This document shows positions 42,701-54,178 of a stretch of 64,000 nt of DNA, piece by piece (positions within the stretch are counted from its first letter, which is position 1; each line of letters begins with the position of its first letter). The translations under genes and the position numbers were made by a program. The DNA comes from Asterias rubens (taxonomy: Eukaryota > Echinodermata > Asteroidea > Forcipulatida > Asteriidae), in NCBI RefSeq assembly GCF_902459465.1, contig NC_047078.1, positions 4,984,333 through 5,048,332 of the forward strand. The letters run 5' to 3'. Under the pieces are notes generated by a model. It was not told the DNA's origin and made no database searches. It saw only the letters and a list, made by a program, of their open reading frames with translations.

Positions 42701-45700
42701 AGCATGAACATTTGACGCCACACTTCGAGGCTCGTGAATATTGCCAGAGATCTGCCGTTGAGACAACGTCCATGTGCTGGCACAATTTAATATAGGCATG
42801 TGGCCAATCCACTTTACGCGTCCGCAAAAGTATGGTAACCAGCAAAAGAGGCATTAAAGACATTGGACACTATTAATAATTGTCAAAGACCAGTCTTCTC
42901 ACTTGGTGTATCTCAACATGCACAAAATAACAAACCTGTGAAAATTTGAGCTTAATTGGTCGTCGAAGTTGGGAGATAACAATGAAAGAAAATACTCTCG
43001 TCACACGAAGTTGTGTGCTTTCAGATGCTTGACTTCGAGACCTCAAAATCTATTTCTGAGGTCTCAAAATCAAATTCGTGGAAAATTACTTCTTTCTCGA
43101 GAACTCCGTCACTTCAGAGGGAGCCGTTTCTCACAATGTTTGTCCACTGCCTTTAATAGTGTCCACTGCCTTTAAGTCAAAGAGCAACTGGTCCCCTCTC
43201 ATTGTTCTTTGGTCAACTTTGATATTATAACATGCATATAAACTGAATGCAGCTTGTAGGATGACAGTTATTACATTTTCTTTCTTTCATAGAGGACGAA
43301 GATGTTGACGATATCGACGAAGGTGAAGTTGGTTTTGAATCCTACTCGTGTGATGGACAGTCAACTAAATATCTTGAGCTGGCAATGTTCTACGACTTCC
43401 AAGCCTGGCAGCAAGCTGGAGACACTTTCCATTCTGAATACTTGGCACTTTTTAATTTGGTGAGGGCATAAATAGTGTTTAGAATCAGCTCATCAACACT
43501 TACAGCGTACACTTTTAATCGACTAACGAGCATTGCCTGAATACAAACAGGGTTTGAAGAACAGCGCCCCATGCTCGTGATACATTTTGCCCCCTTTATG
43601 AAAACAACAAGTTTGCTGGCGGCAATGAAGAGGTTTTTATGAACATTGAAATGGCTGGATTTACTTTAGAAAAATATATATATTTGTTGGCATGGAAGCA
43701 TATTACATAACACCCAGGATTTGAAGAATATCGCCCTCTAGTGTCCATACATAACAATATATAACATATTTTTTATCTTTAATTAGAGAGTATTGTTGTT
43801 GTTTTTGTTGTTTTTTAAATGCAGGTAAAAGGCGTCTTCCAGAAGCCATCTCTCGTCGGAACGAACTTGGTTCCCAAATTAGTCAATGCCGCTTATTTTG
43901 CCGACGAGGTAGGTTAACCACAAGAAGGGCTACTCATTTAGCCAGCCTTAATTTAATTTCAGTTACCCTTTTTTTTTTAAATTAGAAATAAAAAATAATA
44001 GTTGATGGATTGGATATCAACAACTGAAGCCGGGGTAACCACAACATGTTCATCCAACATAGACCTTGCCAAAACAAAAGAAAGCGTCATCCATTTCATC
44101 CGCTTTAATTGATCTTCAAATTGATAATTTGACGGAATTGTGTTAAAGGTATGTTTTATTTATTTGATTTGTACTAATGTGAAATCTATTGTGTGAACTA
44201 CACTATTGAAACCTGTGTAAAACTAACCACAAGAACCTTCTACCTTTGAACATACCGCGTTATGAACAGACGGTATTCAAATCAAATGAAAGCATAGGAC
44301 TGACGTTGAGGGCGGCTAAAGGATACTGCGGCATGGCAAATCCACCCGCGTCTGATCCAACGCACTGGGACAATGCTGCATTTGTTTCTGGGTAAGTCGT
44401 TGACACAATTAACACAAACCTAAACTCACATGACATCATTTAACTATGCTAAGGTTATAGATGGGTTGCACATGACGTCATCATTGACCACCATCTTTGA
44501 TGACACGTGCACGCATGAAGGGCTACCATTATCTGAGAGTAAAGTCCGGTTTATAGTCGGTCGCGCGATGGTCGCGCGACAGAAATCTTGCGCGCAATCC
44601 TAAGACTGAGGCCTAAAAACCGTGTCTTTTTATGATCGCGCGTCGAGATTTCCGACGCCCGACCATCGCGCGACCGACTATAAAGGCCGGTTTATAGCCG
44701 GTCGCGCGATGGTCGCGCGACGGAAATCTTGCGCGCAATCCTAAGACTGAGGCCTAAAAACCGTGTCTTTTTATGATGGCGCGTCAATATTTCCGACGCC
44801 CGGCCATCGCGCGACCGACTATAACTCGACCTTTACTCGGCCTTAACGCTATGTGCAATCCATCTATATACCTTTATAACACCCCTTACCAATATTCTGC
44901 CTTTTCATTGGTTTAGAGCGCGTCACATGATATGTCTTAGTTTTGCTAGACGACGGCCGTGTGATAGTGCATCGGTTTGCCGTGCGCTAGTCCGAAAGAC
45001 TAGCACACGGCGTGCAGTACCCAGACGTCCGTTGCGTGTACGAGGATGATAAATTAATAGTCTGTAACCATTTCGGATTACATGACACTGCATGTAACAG
45101 TAAAAGTTTTTCGCAATCTGTATTCGCGTCGTCCGTGGATTGTAGCATTCAGGTCTGTAAAGTCTGAACAGTATTTAGAAATGTTTGGGGTGTTATAAAA
45201 CAAATATTGGCTGCTTTTACTCGTGCAATGGTTAAAACTATTACTCCCTCTGTGATCCCCGAAACGTTCTATTTTCCCTCGGCTTCGCCTCGGGAAAATA
45301 GAACGCTCCGGGGATCACCTCGGGAGTCATAGTTTTAACCATAGCACTCGAAGCAGTCAATATTTGTATAATACATTGATGTCATCCAGCCGCCATCTTA
45401 GAAAGAAACCGATGCTGAAACAATGGGAAACGCCAGATTTATATGCGCGGCATTAACGTTATTTACCTGTAACGCAATACATGACTTCCGGAGCGCCCAG
45501 TGGGTCCAGTATGTTGTTTGTTTTCAAAGCGTTCAGTGTTTGTTAAACTATCGACAACAGCGCTAGTCCATCGCTTAAAATTTGTGTTTGTTCAAAAGTC
45601 CTGCATACACTTTTTTTGTTTTCAATAATATAGATATCCAGTCAAAGGTAAAACTGGACTTGCTACACTTGGGTCGTGCGGTAAGAAGGGCTCCGCGTCC

Positions 45701-47597
45701 GTCACCATACGTCGGACTCTGACATCAACGGCAGGTACAATGTGTCACGAGATTGGTCATAAGTACGTCACATGTAATCATTTGCATAATATTAATTGCT
45801 GAGAGGTGATTAACATTGCATGCCTAACATGACTTGTGTCCTTACCTTGGGGACTTCCGGGAACACTATAGTACCAGGTAAATCCATTGTTCTTGAAAGT
45901 GTGAGCATGTTTAGAACTACATAAACAACGAAAGCTTACCGTGTAAGTCTGCTGCCACCTAGCGTTCAAAATTCTCCCATAGTCATGACTCTGTCAGTTT
46001 GACCCGTTGATACAAATTCCGGGTCAAACTGGCCCAAAATTAAGTCAAGCCCCCCTGGCTGGGATAATGGAATCCCGGATTTGTTTTTTGGGTTGCATTT
46101 GTTGTTCTAATGGCTATAACAAAATACTTATTAAATTATTTATATACACAGCCTGTCGATGAAGCATGACAAACCAGGAATATGCGGTCCTGGTAAATAC
46201 ATAATGTCACCATGGGCGAGTAAAAACAAAGTGTACTGGGATTGGTCCTCATGCAGCAGAGATTACTACTGCGATTTTGTTGGGTAAGACAACTATAATA
46301 TGCTCCGACACAAGATTAAAGACACTGGACACCTTTGGTAATGGTCACAGACCAGTCTTCCCACTTGGTGTATCTCAACATATCCCAAAAATAACAAACC
46401 TGTACAAATTTGAACTCAACTTGTCGTCGAAGTTGTGAAATAATAATTGAAGACAAAAAAAACTTTCAGATGCTTTCAGATACTTGAATTCGAGACATCA
46501 AAATCAATGATGAGGTATCGAAATCAAAACCAAATATCTTAGTGAGAAATAACTTCTTTCTCGAAAACGACGATACTTCAGAGGGAGCTGTTTCTCAAAA
46601 ATGTTTTATACTATCAACATCTCTCCGTTGATCGCTACTAGTAAGTTTTTATACTAACAAATATTTTGAGCAATTACCAATAGTATCCAGTGCCTCATTG
46701 ATTTGATTGTATTTCTTGATTTGTTGAAAAAATGAACATATCCCATTTCGCCGGGGAAGAGTTACAACAATATTTCAAATAATATACAATTTACTGTTTT
46801 TAAATCATGACGGGAAAGTTAGCAAAAGCCTCAATGTTAAATCACAAACGTATTATGTTGAACACTAAATTACTTTAACTTAGCAGACATTACCTGGCTT
46901 AGCAATGTATTATACATTTTTTCTAGTAAGAGGTCGCCAAAAATATAATTGTGTCTCCTTCAGATAGCATCATACTAATGTTTTACCAATTATTAAAGAA
47001 CCAACATTTAACGATCACACGTTAAACACCGACATTTACAATACTTCGGTAAAATAGTTTTATAATGTTTGAATAAATAGTGTGGGGGGAGAACAGAAGA
47101 AAATGTGTTGTGCCGTTTTATGTTAACTCTATATTATCAAACAATGACAACCATTAAAGGAGCATTACAGAATTGGTTTTGCTAGCAAACAAGTTGCTGG
47201 CAGTGTAAGCACTTTATGTAATCCACCACATGCATAAACTGACACAAGTTCGAGATCGATCGGCCATCTGGGTCACGAGAGAATAGTGAAAAACCGATTC
47301 CAAATTTTGCATTGCATCGATGCCAAAACAAAAAATGAATAAAACGCTCACTGAGCGATAAACTCCAAACGCGAGATTAGATTATTTATTTCTCATAAAA
47401 TATGAAATTTCAGACAGAAATATTTCAAGGGATGTGTTCAACTATCATCATCATTAGACTGTGTAAGGTTTATTTCGTAAATCTGCGATCTTCACGATTT
47501 TTGTTTCTTACCAATTATGTAACGTTCCTTTAAACAACGAATGACCGTTTGTCTTTCTTGTGTTTACAGTAGGAAGACGTGCTATGATGATGCTTAG
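39795..47597 (+). CDS. Secreted M12B (reprolysin-type) zinc metalloprotease, ten exons
   Basis: Exons: 39795-39857, 40130-40244, 41284-41570, 42412-42553, 43293-43459, 43825-43908, 44270-44391, 45634-45762, 46152-46283, 47570-47597 (TAG). All junctions are GT/AG and phases fit, giving 422 aa. A signal peptide (MKISVLLAVSLALAVSAKPS) is followed by a propeptide (PEYEIVYPKI, ETLHLNLRHDDEG), then a cysteine-switch-like MCGT near residue 200. The catalytic domain starts at KYLELAMFYDF. The zinc motif is HEIGHNLSMKHD: zinc-binding His 365, 369 and 375 with catalytic Glu 366. The Met-turn is YIMSP at residue 388. Family: ADAM/ADAMTS-like metzincins that cleave extracellular proteins. The consensus Gly of HExxHxxGxxHD is Ser 372 here. 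The protein stops right after the catalytic domain (CDFVGRKTCYDDA), with no disintegrin, thrombospondin or membrane segment. The HNLS codon for Asn is split by intron 8. Substrates are unknown. Confidence 0.93.
40340..40683 (+). mobile_element. Family A MITE, metalloprotease intron 2
   Basis: AAAGGCAGTGTACACTATTGG ... ACCAATAGTGTCCAGTGTC; TTAA ends eroded. Confidence 0.8.
40957..41278 (+). mobile_element. Family A TTAA MITE forming the exon 3 acceptor region
   Basis: TTAA-AGGCAGTGGACACTATTGG at the left; GTGTCCACTATCT-TTAA at the right. Only TGCAG lies between the right TTAA and exon 3 of the metalloprotease (41284). Removing the element and one TTAA rejoins GTTGTTTAC-TTAA-TGCAG, a plausible original acceptor. 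Confidence 0.9.
41935..42075. mobile_element. Foldback MITE, metalloprotease intron 3
   Basis: GGGGGTCGATTTCACAACGA and CTCCTTGTGAAATCCACCCC are inverted ends; the interior repeats GTCCTAACTTAGGAC-type palindromes. A partial family F element (GGGCCCAATTTCATGGATTA) follows at 42119. Confidence 0.75.
42854..43175 (-). mobile_element. Family A TTAA MITE, internally deleted, intron 4
   Basis: TTAA-AGACATTGGACACTATTAA ... then an abrupt jump from CACAATGTTTGT to the terminal CCACTGCCTTTAA, which is present twice in tandem. Confidence 0.8.
44546..44832. repeat. Tandem pair of CG-rich foldback units, metalloprotease intron 7
   Basis: Two 143-bp units, each with GGTCGCGCGATGGTCGCGCG and its inverted partner GGCCATCGCGCGACC around CCTAAGACTGAGGCC. 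CpG-rich in an AT-rich region. Differences between units are a few substitutions. Confidence 0.85.
45205..45372. mobile_element. Foldback element, metalloprotease intron 7
   Basis: TGGTTAAAACTATTACTCCC ... GGGAGTCATAGTTTTAACCA, with inner GATCCCCGAAACGTTCTATT / AATAGAACGCTCCGGGGATC and a GGCTTCGCC loop. The region 44880-45200 may be part of the same element. Confidence 0.75.
45848..45985. mobile_element. Family G MITE, diverged, intron 8
   Basis: GGTAAATCCATTGTTCTTGA ... GTCTGCTGCCACCTAGCGTT matches the G copies at 30954 and 47997. Confidence 0.7.
46316..46694 (-). mobile_element. Family A MITE, metalloprotease intron 9
   Basis: TTAA-AGACACTGGACACCTTTGG near exon 9's donor side; right end ATTACCAATAGTATCCAGTG. 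The rest of intron 9 (46700-47560) shows nothing recognisable. Confidence 0.8.
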
Positions 47598-47726
47598 GAA
47601 GGAAGAACAGAACTAAACAGCTACGAGAAGATCTTTCCTCTAACCGATTCAAGCTTTTTTAAAGATTTTTGAAAAAAAAAAAAAAAAAAAGTTTCAAGTA
47701 TACAAAAGAAAAGAAAAACAAGACGA

Positions 47727-48246
47727 TTAAAGCCATTGGACACTTTCTGTACAGAACAAAAATTAAAAGTTCACAGAATTTCAAATAACTTACAAGGTTT
47801 ACAGAAGGTAGTGGTGAAAGACTTCCCTTGCAATATTATTCAATGAAATGCTTTACTTTTTGAGAAAACATTAAAACAATATCAATTCTCGATATCGAGA
47901 ATAACGGATTTATTTTAAACACATGTCATGACACGGCGAAACGTGTGGAAACACGGTTGGGTTTTCTCGTAATTTTCTCCCGACTGCGATGACCAATGGG
48001 AGACTTTCTGGGGACGATAGAGGGCAGCAGACTTACCGGGTAAATCCATTGTTCTCAGAATTATGCGCATGTTCAGAACTACGTAAACAATGGGAATTAC
48101 CCGGTATGTCTGCTGCCGCCTAGCGTTGGAAAGTCTCCTATTGAGCCTAAATTTTCACAGGTTTGTTATTTTTATATATAAGTTGTGATACACGAAGTGT
48201 GGGCCTTAGGAAAATCCTGTTCACCGATGTTGTGCGATTGCTTTAA
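47727..48246 (+). mobile_element. Family B MITE with nested family G
   Basis: TTAA-AGCCATTGGACACTTTCTG at the left; a family G copy interrupts at 47997-48144 (GGGAGACTTTCTGGGGACG ... GGAAAGTCTCC) between GATGACC and TTGAGCCTAAATTTTCACAG; B ends near the TTAA at 48243. The bases beside G (AAT ... ATT) leave the target duplication ambiguous at 2-3 bp. Confidence 0.85.
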
Positions 48247-48444
48247 GTTTGAGATGATCACATTGGTCAGAACCACATTGCAACAAAATGGGTTTTCAAT
48301 AATTACTTATAATTATTTCAATTCGTAGTAATCCTGTTAATTGAACACTGCCAACTGTGCAATTTCTTCTTTAATAATACATAAGAAAATAGAATTAAGC
48401 AAAAGGACCTGTGCCATAGCTAAGGACCTTAACCATAGCCATGG

Positions 48445-48829
48445 TTAAAGGCAGTGGACACTGTTGGAAATTGTCACAGTTGCCTTCACATTTGGTGTAT
48501 CTCAACATATGCATAAAATAACTAACCTGTGAAAATTTGAGCTCAATCGGTCATCAAAGTTGCGAGATAATAATGAAAGAAGAAAACACCCTAGTCACAC
48601 GAAGTTGTGTGCGTTTAAATGGTTGATTTCGAGACCTCAAGTTCTAAACTTGAGGTCTCGAAATCAAATTAGTGGAAAATTACTCCTATCTCGAAAACTA
48701 CTCCACTTCAGAGGGAGCCGTTTCTCACAATGTTTTATACTGCCAACCTCTCCCCATTATTCTTTACCAAATGAGGTTTAATGCTAATAATTATTTTGAG
48801 TAATTACCAATAGTGTCCACTGCCTTTAA
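48445..48829 (-). mobile_element. Family A TTAA MITE
   Basis: TTAA-AGGCAGTGGACACTGTTGG ... AGTGTCCACTGCCT-TTAA; strong central hairpin (GAGACCTCAAGTTCT / AACTTGAGGTCTC). Confidence 0.9.
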
Positions 48830-48925
48830 ACACAAAAATAACGGCCTAACGTTTCGACCCTAGCAGAGTCTTTCTCAAAGGCTATTAATAATATCACAAA
48901 ACAAAAAGGTAAAAGCTGAAAAGGG

Positions 48926-48938
48926 GGGGGGGGGGTCA
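48926..48938. repeat. Poly-G tract
   Basis: Run of about 13 G residues. Confidence 0.8.
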
Positions 48939-49224
48939 AATCAATAACGGAAACAAAGTAAAGGTGCGGGGGCGAGGCGGAGAATTGATGACATTCACGG
49001 TTCAATGCTAGTGCAATGTTCAGTACGTATTACGGGAATACATTAGAAACTTCTATAGAAAAAGCAAAAGCCTCGCCATACTTTAACAACTGGCAAGGTA
49101 TAGGAATTAGTTGTTTCAATTAACCAAATCAGAATTGTTAATTGTTTTGAAAAGAAATAAACTGCAGAATGAAAAATATAAAACGACAATATTGTGTTTT
49201 TAATACTTGATGCAGATATCTTAT

Positions 49225-49345
49225 TATGGAAGAGGGCGCTGTTGCAATCACCAGCGGCGAATCTTCCGCAGATTCTCTCCAGGTGACTGTATAGATGCCT
49301 TTGAAGAAACTCTTCATTTGAACCTACGTCAATTATGACGGCATG
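49225..49345 (+). pseudogene. Metalloprotease exon 3 relic
   Basis: GGAAGAGGGCGCTGTTGCAA, TCACCAGCGGCGAATCTTCC and TTCATTTGAACCTACGTCA match exon 3 of the upstream metalloprotease (41325-41425) closely. A two-base insertion creates an in-frame TAG, and no other exon is seen nearby. It indicates a lost tandem paralogue or a partial duplication. Confidence 0.85.
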
Positions 49346-49697
49346 GCTAGTATATGTGTTACTTACAATATCTCAAGTTAAAGAATTTAGAACAGTTTTC
49401 ACCCTTCGAAAGGAAACGTTGACTTGCCGATAGAGCCTGTAAATGAGTATTAACAAAATCAGAGCATTGTTATTATTTTGTATTTTTTTTTCAAATTCGA
49501 TGATATGCTGGCACTCATACTGGATGGACCACATAGCTGGGTTGCGCACAAGAGTCTGATGGTGTATTGTGAATTATGCTAAAGGTGGTAAACACTGCAG
49601 GTCCCAATACCTGTGAATACAGAGAGCGGCAGACAACGGATCATCTCCTTACCAGCCCCTACTTCCATCACCAACTACTACTGGTGACCTCACCAAG

Positions 49698-49960
49698 GCT
49701 ACTGACACTATTGGTAATTACTCAAAACAATTATTCGATGTACTCAAGAGGACATGGAATAATATCAATAATAATATCGAAATCTTATTAGACAGGGTAC
49801 TTAAATAATTATCAGCATAAAACTTTATTTGGTAACAAGCAATGGAGAGGTGTTGGTAGTACAAAACATTGTGAGAAACGGCTCCCTCTGAAGTAACGTA
49901 GTGTTTGAGAAAGAAGTAATTTCTCACTTAAATATTTGAATTGAAATCGAGACCTCAGCT
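49698..49960 (+). mobile_element. Family A MITE, broken copy
   Basis: GACACTATTGGTAATTACTC at the left is separated by about 70 bp of foreign sequence from ATAATTATCAGCATAAAACT ... GGCTCCCTCTGAAGTAACG; the right end is missing. Lies just beyond the end of the first K+ channel gene. Confidence 0.7.
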
Positions 49961-50021
49961 AAAGTTAAGCAAGGTACCCCAGTTAAATTGATGTCGTGTG
50001 AATGACACTTGTATCAATGTC

Positions 50022-51627
50022 TTATTCAATAGTCTGACTGGTGCTGTTCTTTCCAATCCCGCGTTTCATCAGACAAAGTCGAGTACTGCTAACGGCCCTT
50101 TTCATATTCTTCTTCTGAGAGCGCCAGACACCGACATACACGATGCAAATACTCGCCATACTGAGGAACATGTAGAGCATGACCCCAAGCTTGTAAGCAT
50201 ATTCGGTGAAAAAGGTCTGCTGCATTAGTGGAAGACCTACGTGCGAAGGAGTAACATCACCAAAGCCAATGGTCGTCAGTGAAACCACGTTGAAATATTG
50301 CGCCGTCTGAAAGGACCAGTTCTCCGTTTGCATAAAAATGGCTGCGGGAATTATTATGAGGAAAGCCCACATGGTGGCAATGATTGCAAATGAACCAATG
50401 ATACCTCGCCATCGCTTTGACTTGATACGCGCTACACCCTTTCCGAACAGATTGGAGCATTTCAAAAACAGGAAGTGGAATGTGTCGCCAATAACAGATA
50501 GCATGTATCCCTCCAGAGGAATTCCAATTATTGCATAACAAATGCAAAACATTTGACCTCCAAATGACCTAGGTGTAATCCAACCGAATCCTGTTGGGAA
50601 AGTAAAAAAGAAAGAAACAACAATTTTATTTCGTCGCAGAATAGACGGGCGTTCTTTGGTCAAGCGGCCAGGGAAGTAGACTCAAGCTCTATAATTAATA
50701 CAGAATGTTCTTTCAAATCCTTGCGATGTCAGTCACGACACTTTCATCCTTGAGCAAGGTTTACTTTATCACAGTTGCTTCTCTCCACACAGGAGTCACA
50801 GTAGTACAATATGGTTAACGATGAGAATAAGCAGCTCAATTGTTGCTAATAATGTTCGTTGAGAATCTGTGACACAGTCTGAACCGGGCTTTATCAAAGC
50901 CCCATAAATATGATTTCCTTAAAGACACTGGATACTATTGTTAATTGTCAGAGACCAGTCTTCTCACTTTGTGTATCTCAACATATGCATAAAAAGACAA
51001 ACCTGTGAAAATTTGAGCTCAATCGGTCGTCGAAGTAGGGAGATATAAATGAAAGAAAAAACACCCTTGTCACACCATGGTCACACGAAGTTTTGTGCTT
51101 TTAGATGGCTGATTTCGAGACTTCAAATTCTATTAAAATCTGAGGTCTCGAAATCAAATTCATGGAAAATTACTTTCTCACAATGTTTTATACTATCAAC
51201 CTCTCCCCGTAATCAAGAAAGGTTTTATGATGATAATTATGTTGAGTAATTACCAATAGTGTCTACTGCCTCAAAGTGAGAAGATAATACAAAAATAAAA
51301 CTTACCCATTGTGGTCACTATCGTAAAACAAAGGACGACAGCATTTTGCAAGGACCATACCTGCATCATCTCAGCCGGGTGACCACCAAAAGTAATATCT
51401 GCATGGTTTAGCCTGGCTATCTCTAGGTCTTTTAGCATTCGTTTCGTCGCATTGATATCTATGCCACACTCGCTGTTGTTTGCCAGAAACTTCTTTACAA
51501 AGTCGAACAATTCTGCTTGCGCTCTCGTTGACTCTCCTTGCTCCAAGTACATAAATACAACACCGCCAATTACAATGTACAGGCAAAGTATCACAGATAA
51601 AATAGATATTTTCGTCCAAGCTTTCAT
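50022..51627 (-). CDS. Two-pore-domain (K2P) potassium channel, copy 1
   Basis: Two exons on the minus strand: 51627-51306 and 50590-50022 (TAA), 296 aa. K2P channels dimerise in the membrane and carry background K+ leak current. Order seen: TM1 (ISILSVILCLYIVIGGVVFM, about 7-28), an extracellular cap with a candidate inter-subunit Cys (NNSEC; NNS is also a glycosylation sequon), pore 1 filter TTMGFG at 105-110, TM2 (FCICYAIIGIPLEGYMLSVI), basic loop KSKRWR, TM3 (about 171-193), pore 2 filter TTIGFGD at 213-219, TM4 near 240-262 and a short basic tail. The intron splits the first Gly codon of the pore 1 filter (phase 1), a position I recall as conserved in K2P genes. The subfamily is not certain (TREK/TALK-like sequence character). 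The start is the first ATG ahead of TM1; its paralogue starts at the same point. Upstream in-frame codons lack an ATG. Confidence 0.92.
50919..51276 (-). mobile_element. Family A TTAA MITE in the K2P copy 1 intron
   Basis: TTAA-AGACACTGGATACTATTGT ... AATAGTGTCTACTGCCTCAAAG. Its end is 30 bp from the exon 1 donor. Confidence 0.85.
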
Positions 51628-52064
51628 GCTGAAGTACCCAATACGTCCAGATTTGAAGTGTACCGTAAGGTCTGTTATTAAAAACAGTTTCAAAATCAGC
51701 CAGCTGTGATATCTTGCTAAATCACCTCATGTACAGACTAGAATTTGTTATACCTAAACAGCTGGTTGAATATTTAAATTACCCGCAAGCAACAAAACGA
51801 TTGTGCTTTGCTCCCAAGGCTTCTGTTACAGGTTATTAATTACAAGGTCAATTATTATTATTATTATTTTCTCTTTTTGGGGATGAACGGAGAAGAAATT
51901 ACACAAACACAATAAAAAATAGCTGTACTGATAAAACGCCCGTTTCCCAAAATATGCAAAGCGCCGCTCCGCATGCAAGGTGAGTGTGATGAAATTTGAA
52001 TTATGAAACCCAATCCTAAGCACCATGTTGTGGTTTACAAGGTGATGTTGTCGATAAGTGTACA

Positions 52065-52180
52065 GGGTTCTTTTACATGCGTTACACAACACACGGGACC
52101 AACGGCTTTACGCCCCATCCGAAGGACGAGGCAATAAGGACTCAAGCGTCACGGGCGGAGGATTCGAACCATCACTCAGA
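52065..52180 (-). mobile_element. SINE fragment, minus orientation
   Basis: TTTTACATGCGTTACACAAC, ACCAACGGCTTTACGCCCCA, CCGAAGGACGAGG, then GGATTCGAACCATCACTC (tRNA-like B box complement). Confidence 0.65.
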
Positions 52181-52186
52181 AAGACG

Positions 52187-52291
52187 ACGAAACTCTACGC
52201 AATTGCGTATGTCCACTTGCGCAACGATTATGGCGTAAGTTGCGCCATAAACGTTGCGCAAGTGGACTTACGCAGTTGCGTACAGTTTCGT
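52187..52291. repeat. Long hairpin with about 48-bp arms
   Basis: ACGAAACTCTACGCAATTGC ... TTGCGCAACGATTATGGCG and the near-exact complement, with a loop of about 7 bp (TAAGTTG). Likely a foldback MITE. Confidence 0.8.
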
Positions 52292-52689
52292 GAAATCGGC
52301 TGCAGTCCGGAATTTCAATGCTCATAACCGCACAGCAACGACACAAAACAGTGCTTAGAGTTTAAACACATAAGTTGTATACCCACCTTGTAAACATGTT
52401 TTAATTACGAACATGTTTATCATTTTGACACCTGCTTAGATGGTTTTTAGGATTCAAACACAACAAGAAATCAAGTTTAGGGATAAACATGAGGAAAAAG
52501 TGGGTCACAAAACTTATGCATAGAAGGTGTGTTAAAAACCTAAACACTGTTTATAGAGTGCAGTGTTTGGAAGTGTGGTCACTTGATTCACAAGCCGGTT
52601 TTATAACCAGGGGAAAACAAATGCAAGGAGATTATGCCTTCAAATTAAAATTGTTCACATGAATATTGTTTTTACCCAAAATATCAGAG

Positions 52690-53425
52690 CTGCCAATAGA
52701 CTGTGCAAGTCTCGCGCAGATTTGAACTTCCGGGACCATTGTGGTCCCAACCTGATGGAGTTTTACGTTGGGGAGATTTTGTTTCGTCCATTACTTTAGT
52801 TTAATATAGTTTATGACCATAAAAATGACATATGTTGTTAAAAATGTAATACTAATTAACAACATATATAAAAGTAAAATTAAAGTCAACATAATAACGA
52901 AGAAAAACCGATATTTAAACTTGACCTCAGGTCAGGTTACTTGTAAAAAATTAAGAATTTGTGCCCATCTCCGATCACGAAACTTACACAGACGCTTGTT
53001 TTGGCCGCGCGGGGTGGAAAGCCTTTTCATTAGTCGCTTAGGCGTCGGCTTCCTCTTTAAAATGTGTCACGCGTTTATCTAACGCCCTTCTTGCGACTAT
53101 CGTGCGTCCGCGTATAAACCAGCTTTCAGTAGTTTCACATTCGGGCGTAGATTTACAAAAGGGGTTTCAAAACATTTAAGATCAAACAAACATCCTTGTC
53201 CCAGAGTTTTACTTTTGTCTATATATAGACTTTAACCGATAATTGTGTATTCGTTTAAAAAGCTAAAACTAATTTAAACAAGCTCTAATGGGTTTTTTTT
53301 GTTGTTCAGATTCGGCATTAAGACAAAATTAAAGCAAAGATTTGATTCATAAACAAATTAAGTTATTCAGTTGTCGTGTTTTCTCGCTCCGGTGCGCGCG
53401 AGACTTGCACAGTCTATATTGTACA
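52690..53425. mobile_element. Inverted-repeat element of about 730 bp
   Basis: AATAGACTGTGCAAGTCTCG near 52697 and CGAGACTTGCACAGTCTATA near 53399 are inverted. The interior is AT-rich with GGTCAGGTTACTTG and CGCGTTTATCTAACGCC near 53070. No coding capacity. Confidence 0.6.
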
Positions 53426-53429
53426 CGTA

Positions 53430-54178
53430 TATCTGGTGCGTCATTTTTTTTTTATGAAATTCTTTAAAGTGTGGGCTCCAATATTTTTTTATAGGGACCA
53501 CCTACTCCTGGGGCTGAAACAGGGTTACCCCCTTTACAGTCCATACTGGTGAAGGCTTGGGTATCATCAATCCGAAGCCTGGCATGTAACAGTGAGCACT
53601 ACCTTCCCATTTATCGCGTGGAACCTTGCGCCACTCTATTCAGACTAATATCAAACATAAAACCCAGACACAAGAATGGAACACAGTGACACCAAATTAG
53701 AAATTATGAAGAAACTACAATTTAATAGAAGTACCCAACAATAATTTTGCAAGGGACATTTTGAGAATAACCCATAGCTTGATTAAATCCCAATAAATTA
53801 TACTTTAAAGTTACTCACAATGCTTTTGGCTTCGACACCAATTATCCTTGGGTCCGAGATTCCCGGGAGGATTTGCGTTGCTGATGGGCCTTATAAAACA
53901 TACGACGGACCCCTACCCGTGCTAGACAGGTCGACACGACACAGCCTCAGCGCTGGCTATATAACTGTCCGCTGGTTCACACCCAAACAGTACCCTTCTC
54001 AGCACCAAGCAACGCAAATCTCAACCACATATAATCATATTCCTTTGGTTTTATAGTGCGCTCTACGAAACCCATTACAAACACTTAATATTCCTGACGG
54101 GACATTCCAACCATAGTGACTCAAACAATCAAACAATATTATTGCCCATCCCATGTTATGCCTATATAAACCATGCAC
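53430..54178. other. Intergenic, nothing recognised
   Basis: Between the 53.4 kb element end and the family A copy at 54179. A 78-codon frame near 53820-54056 has no family resemblance or splice context. Confidence 0.4.
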
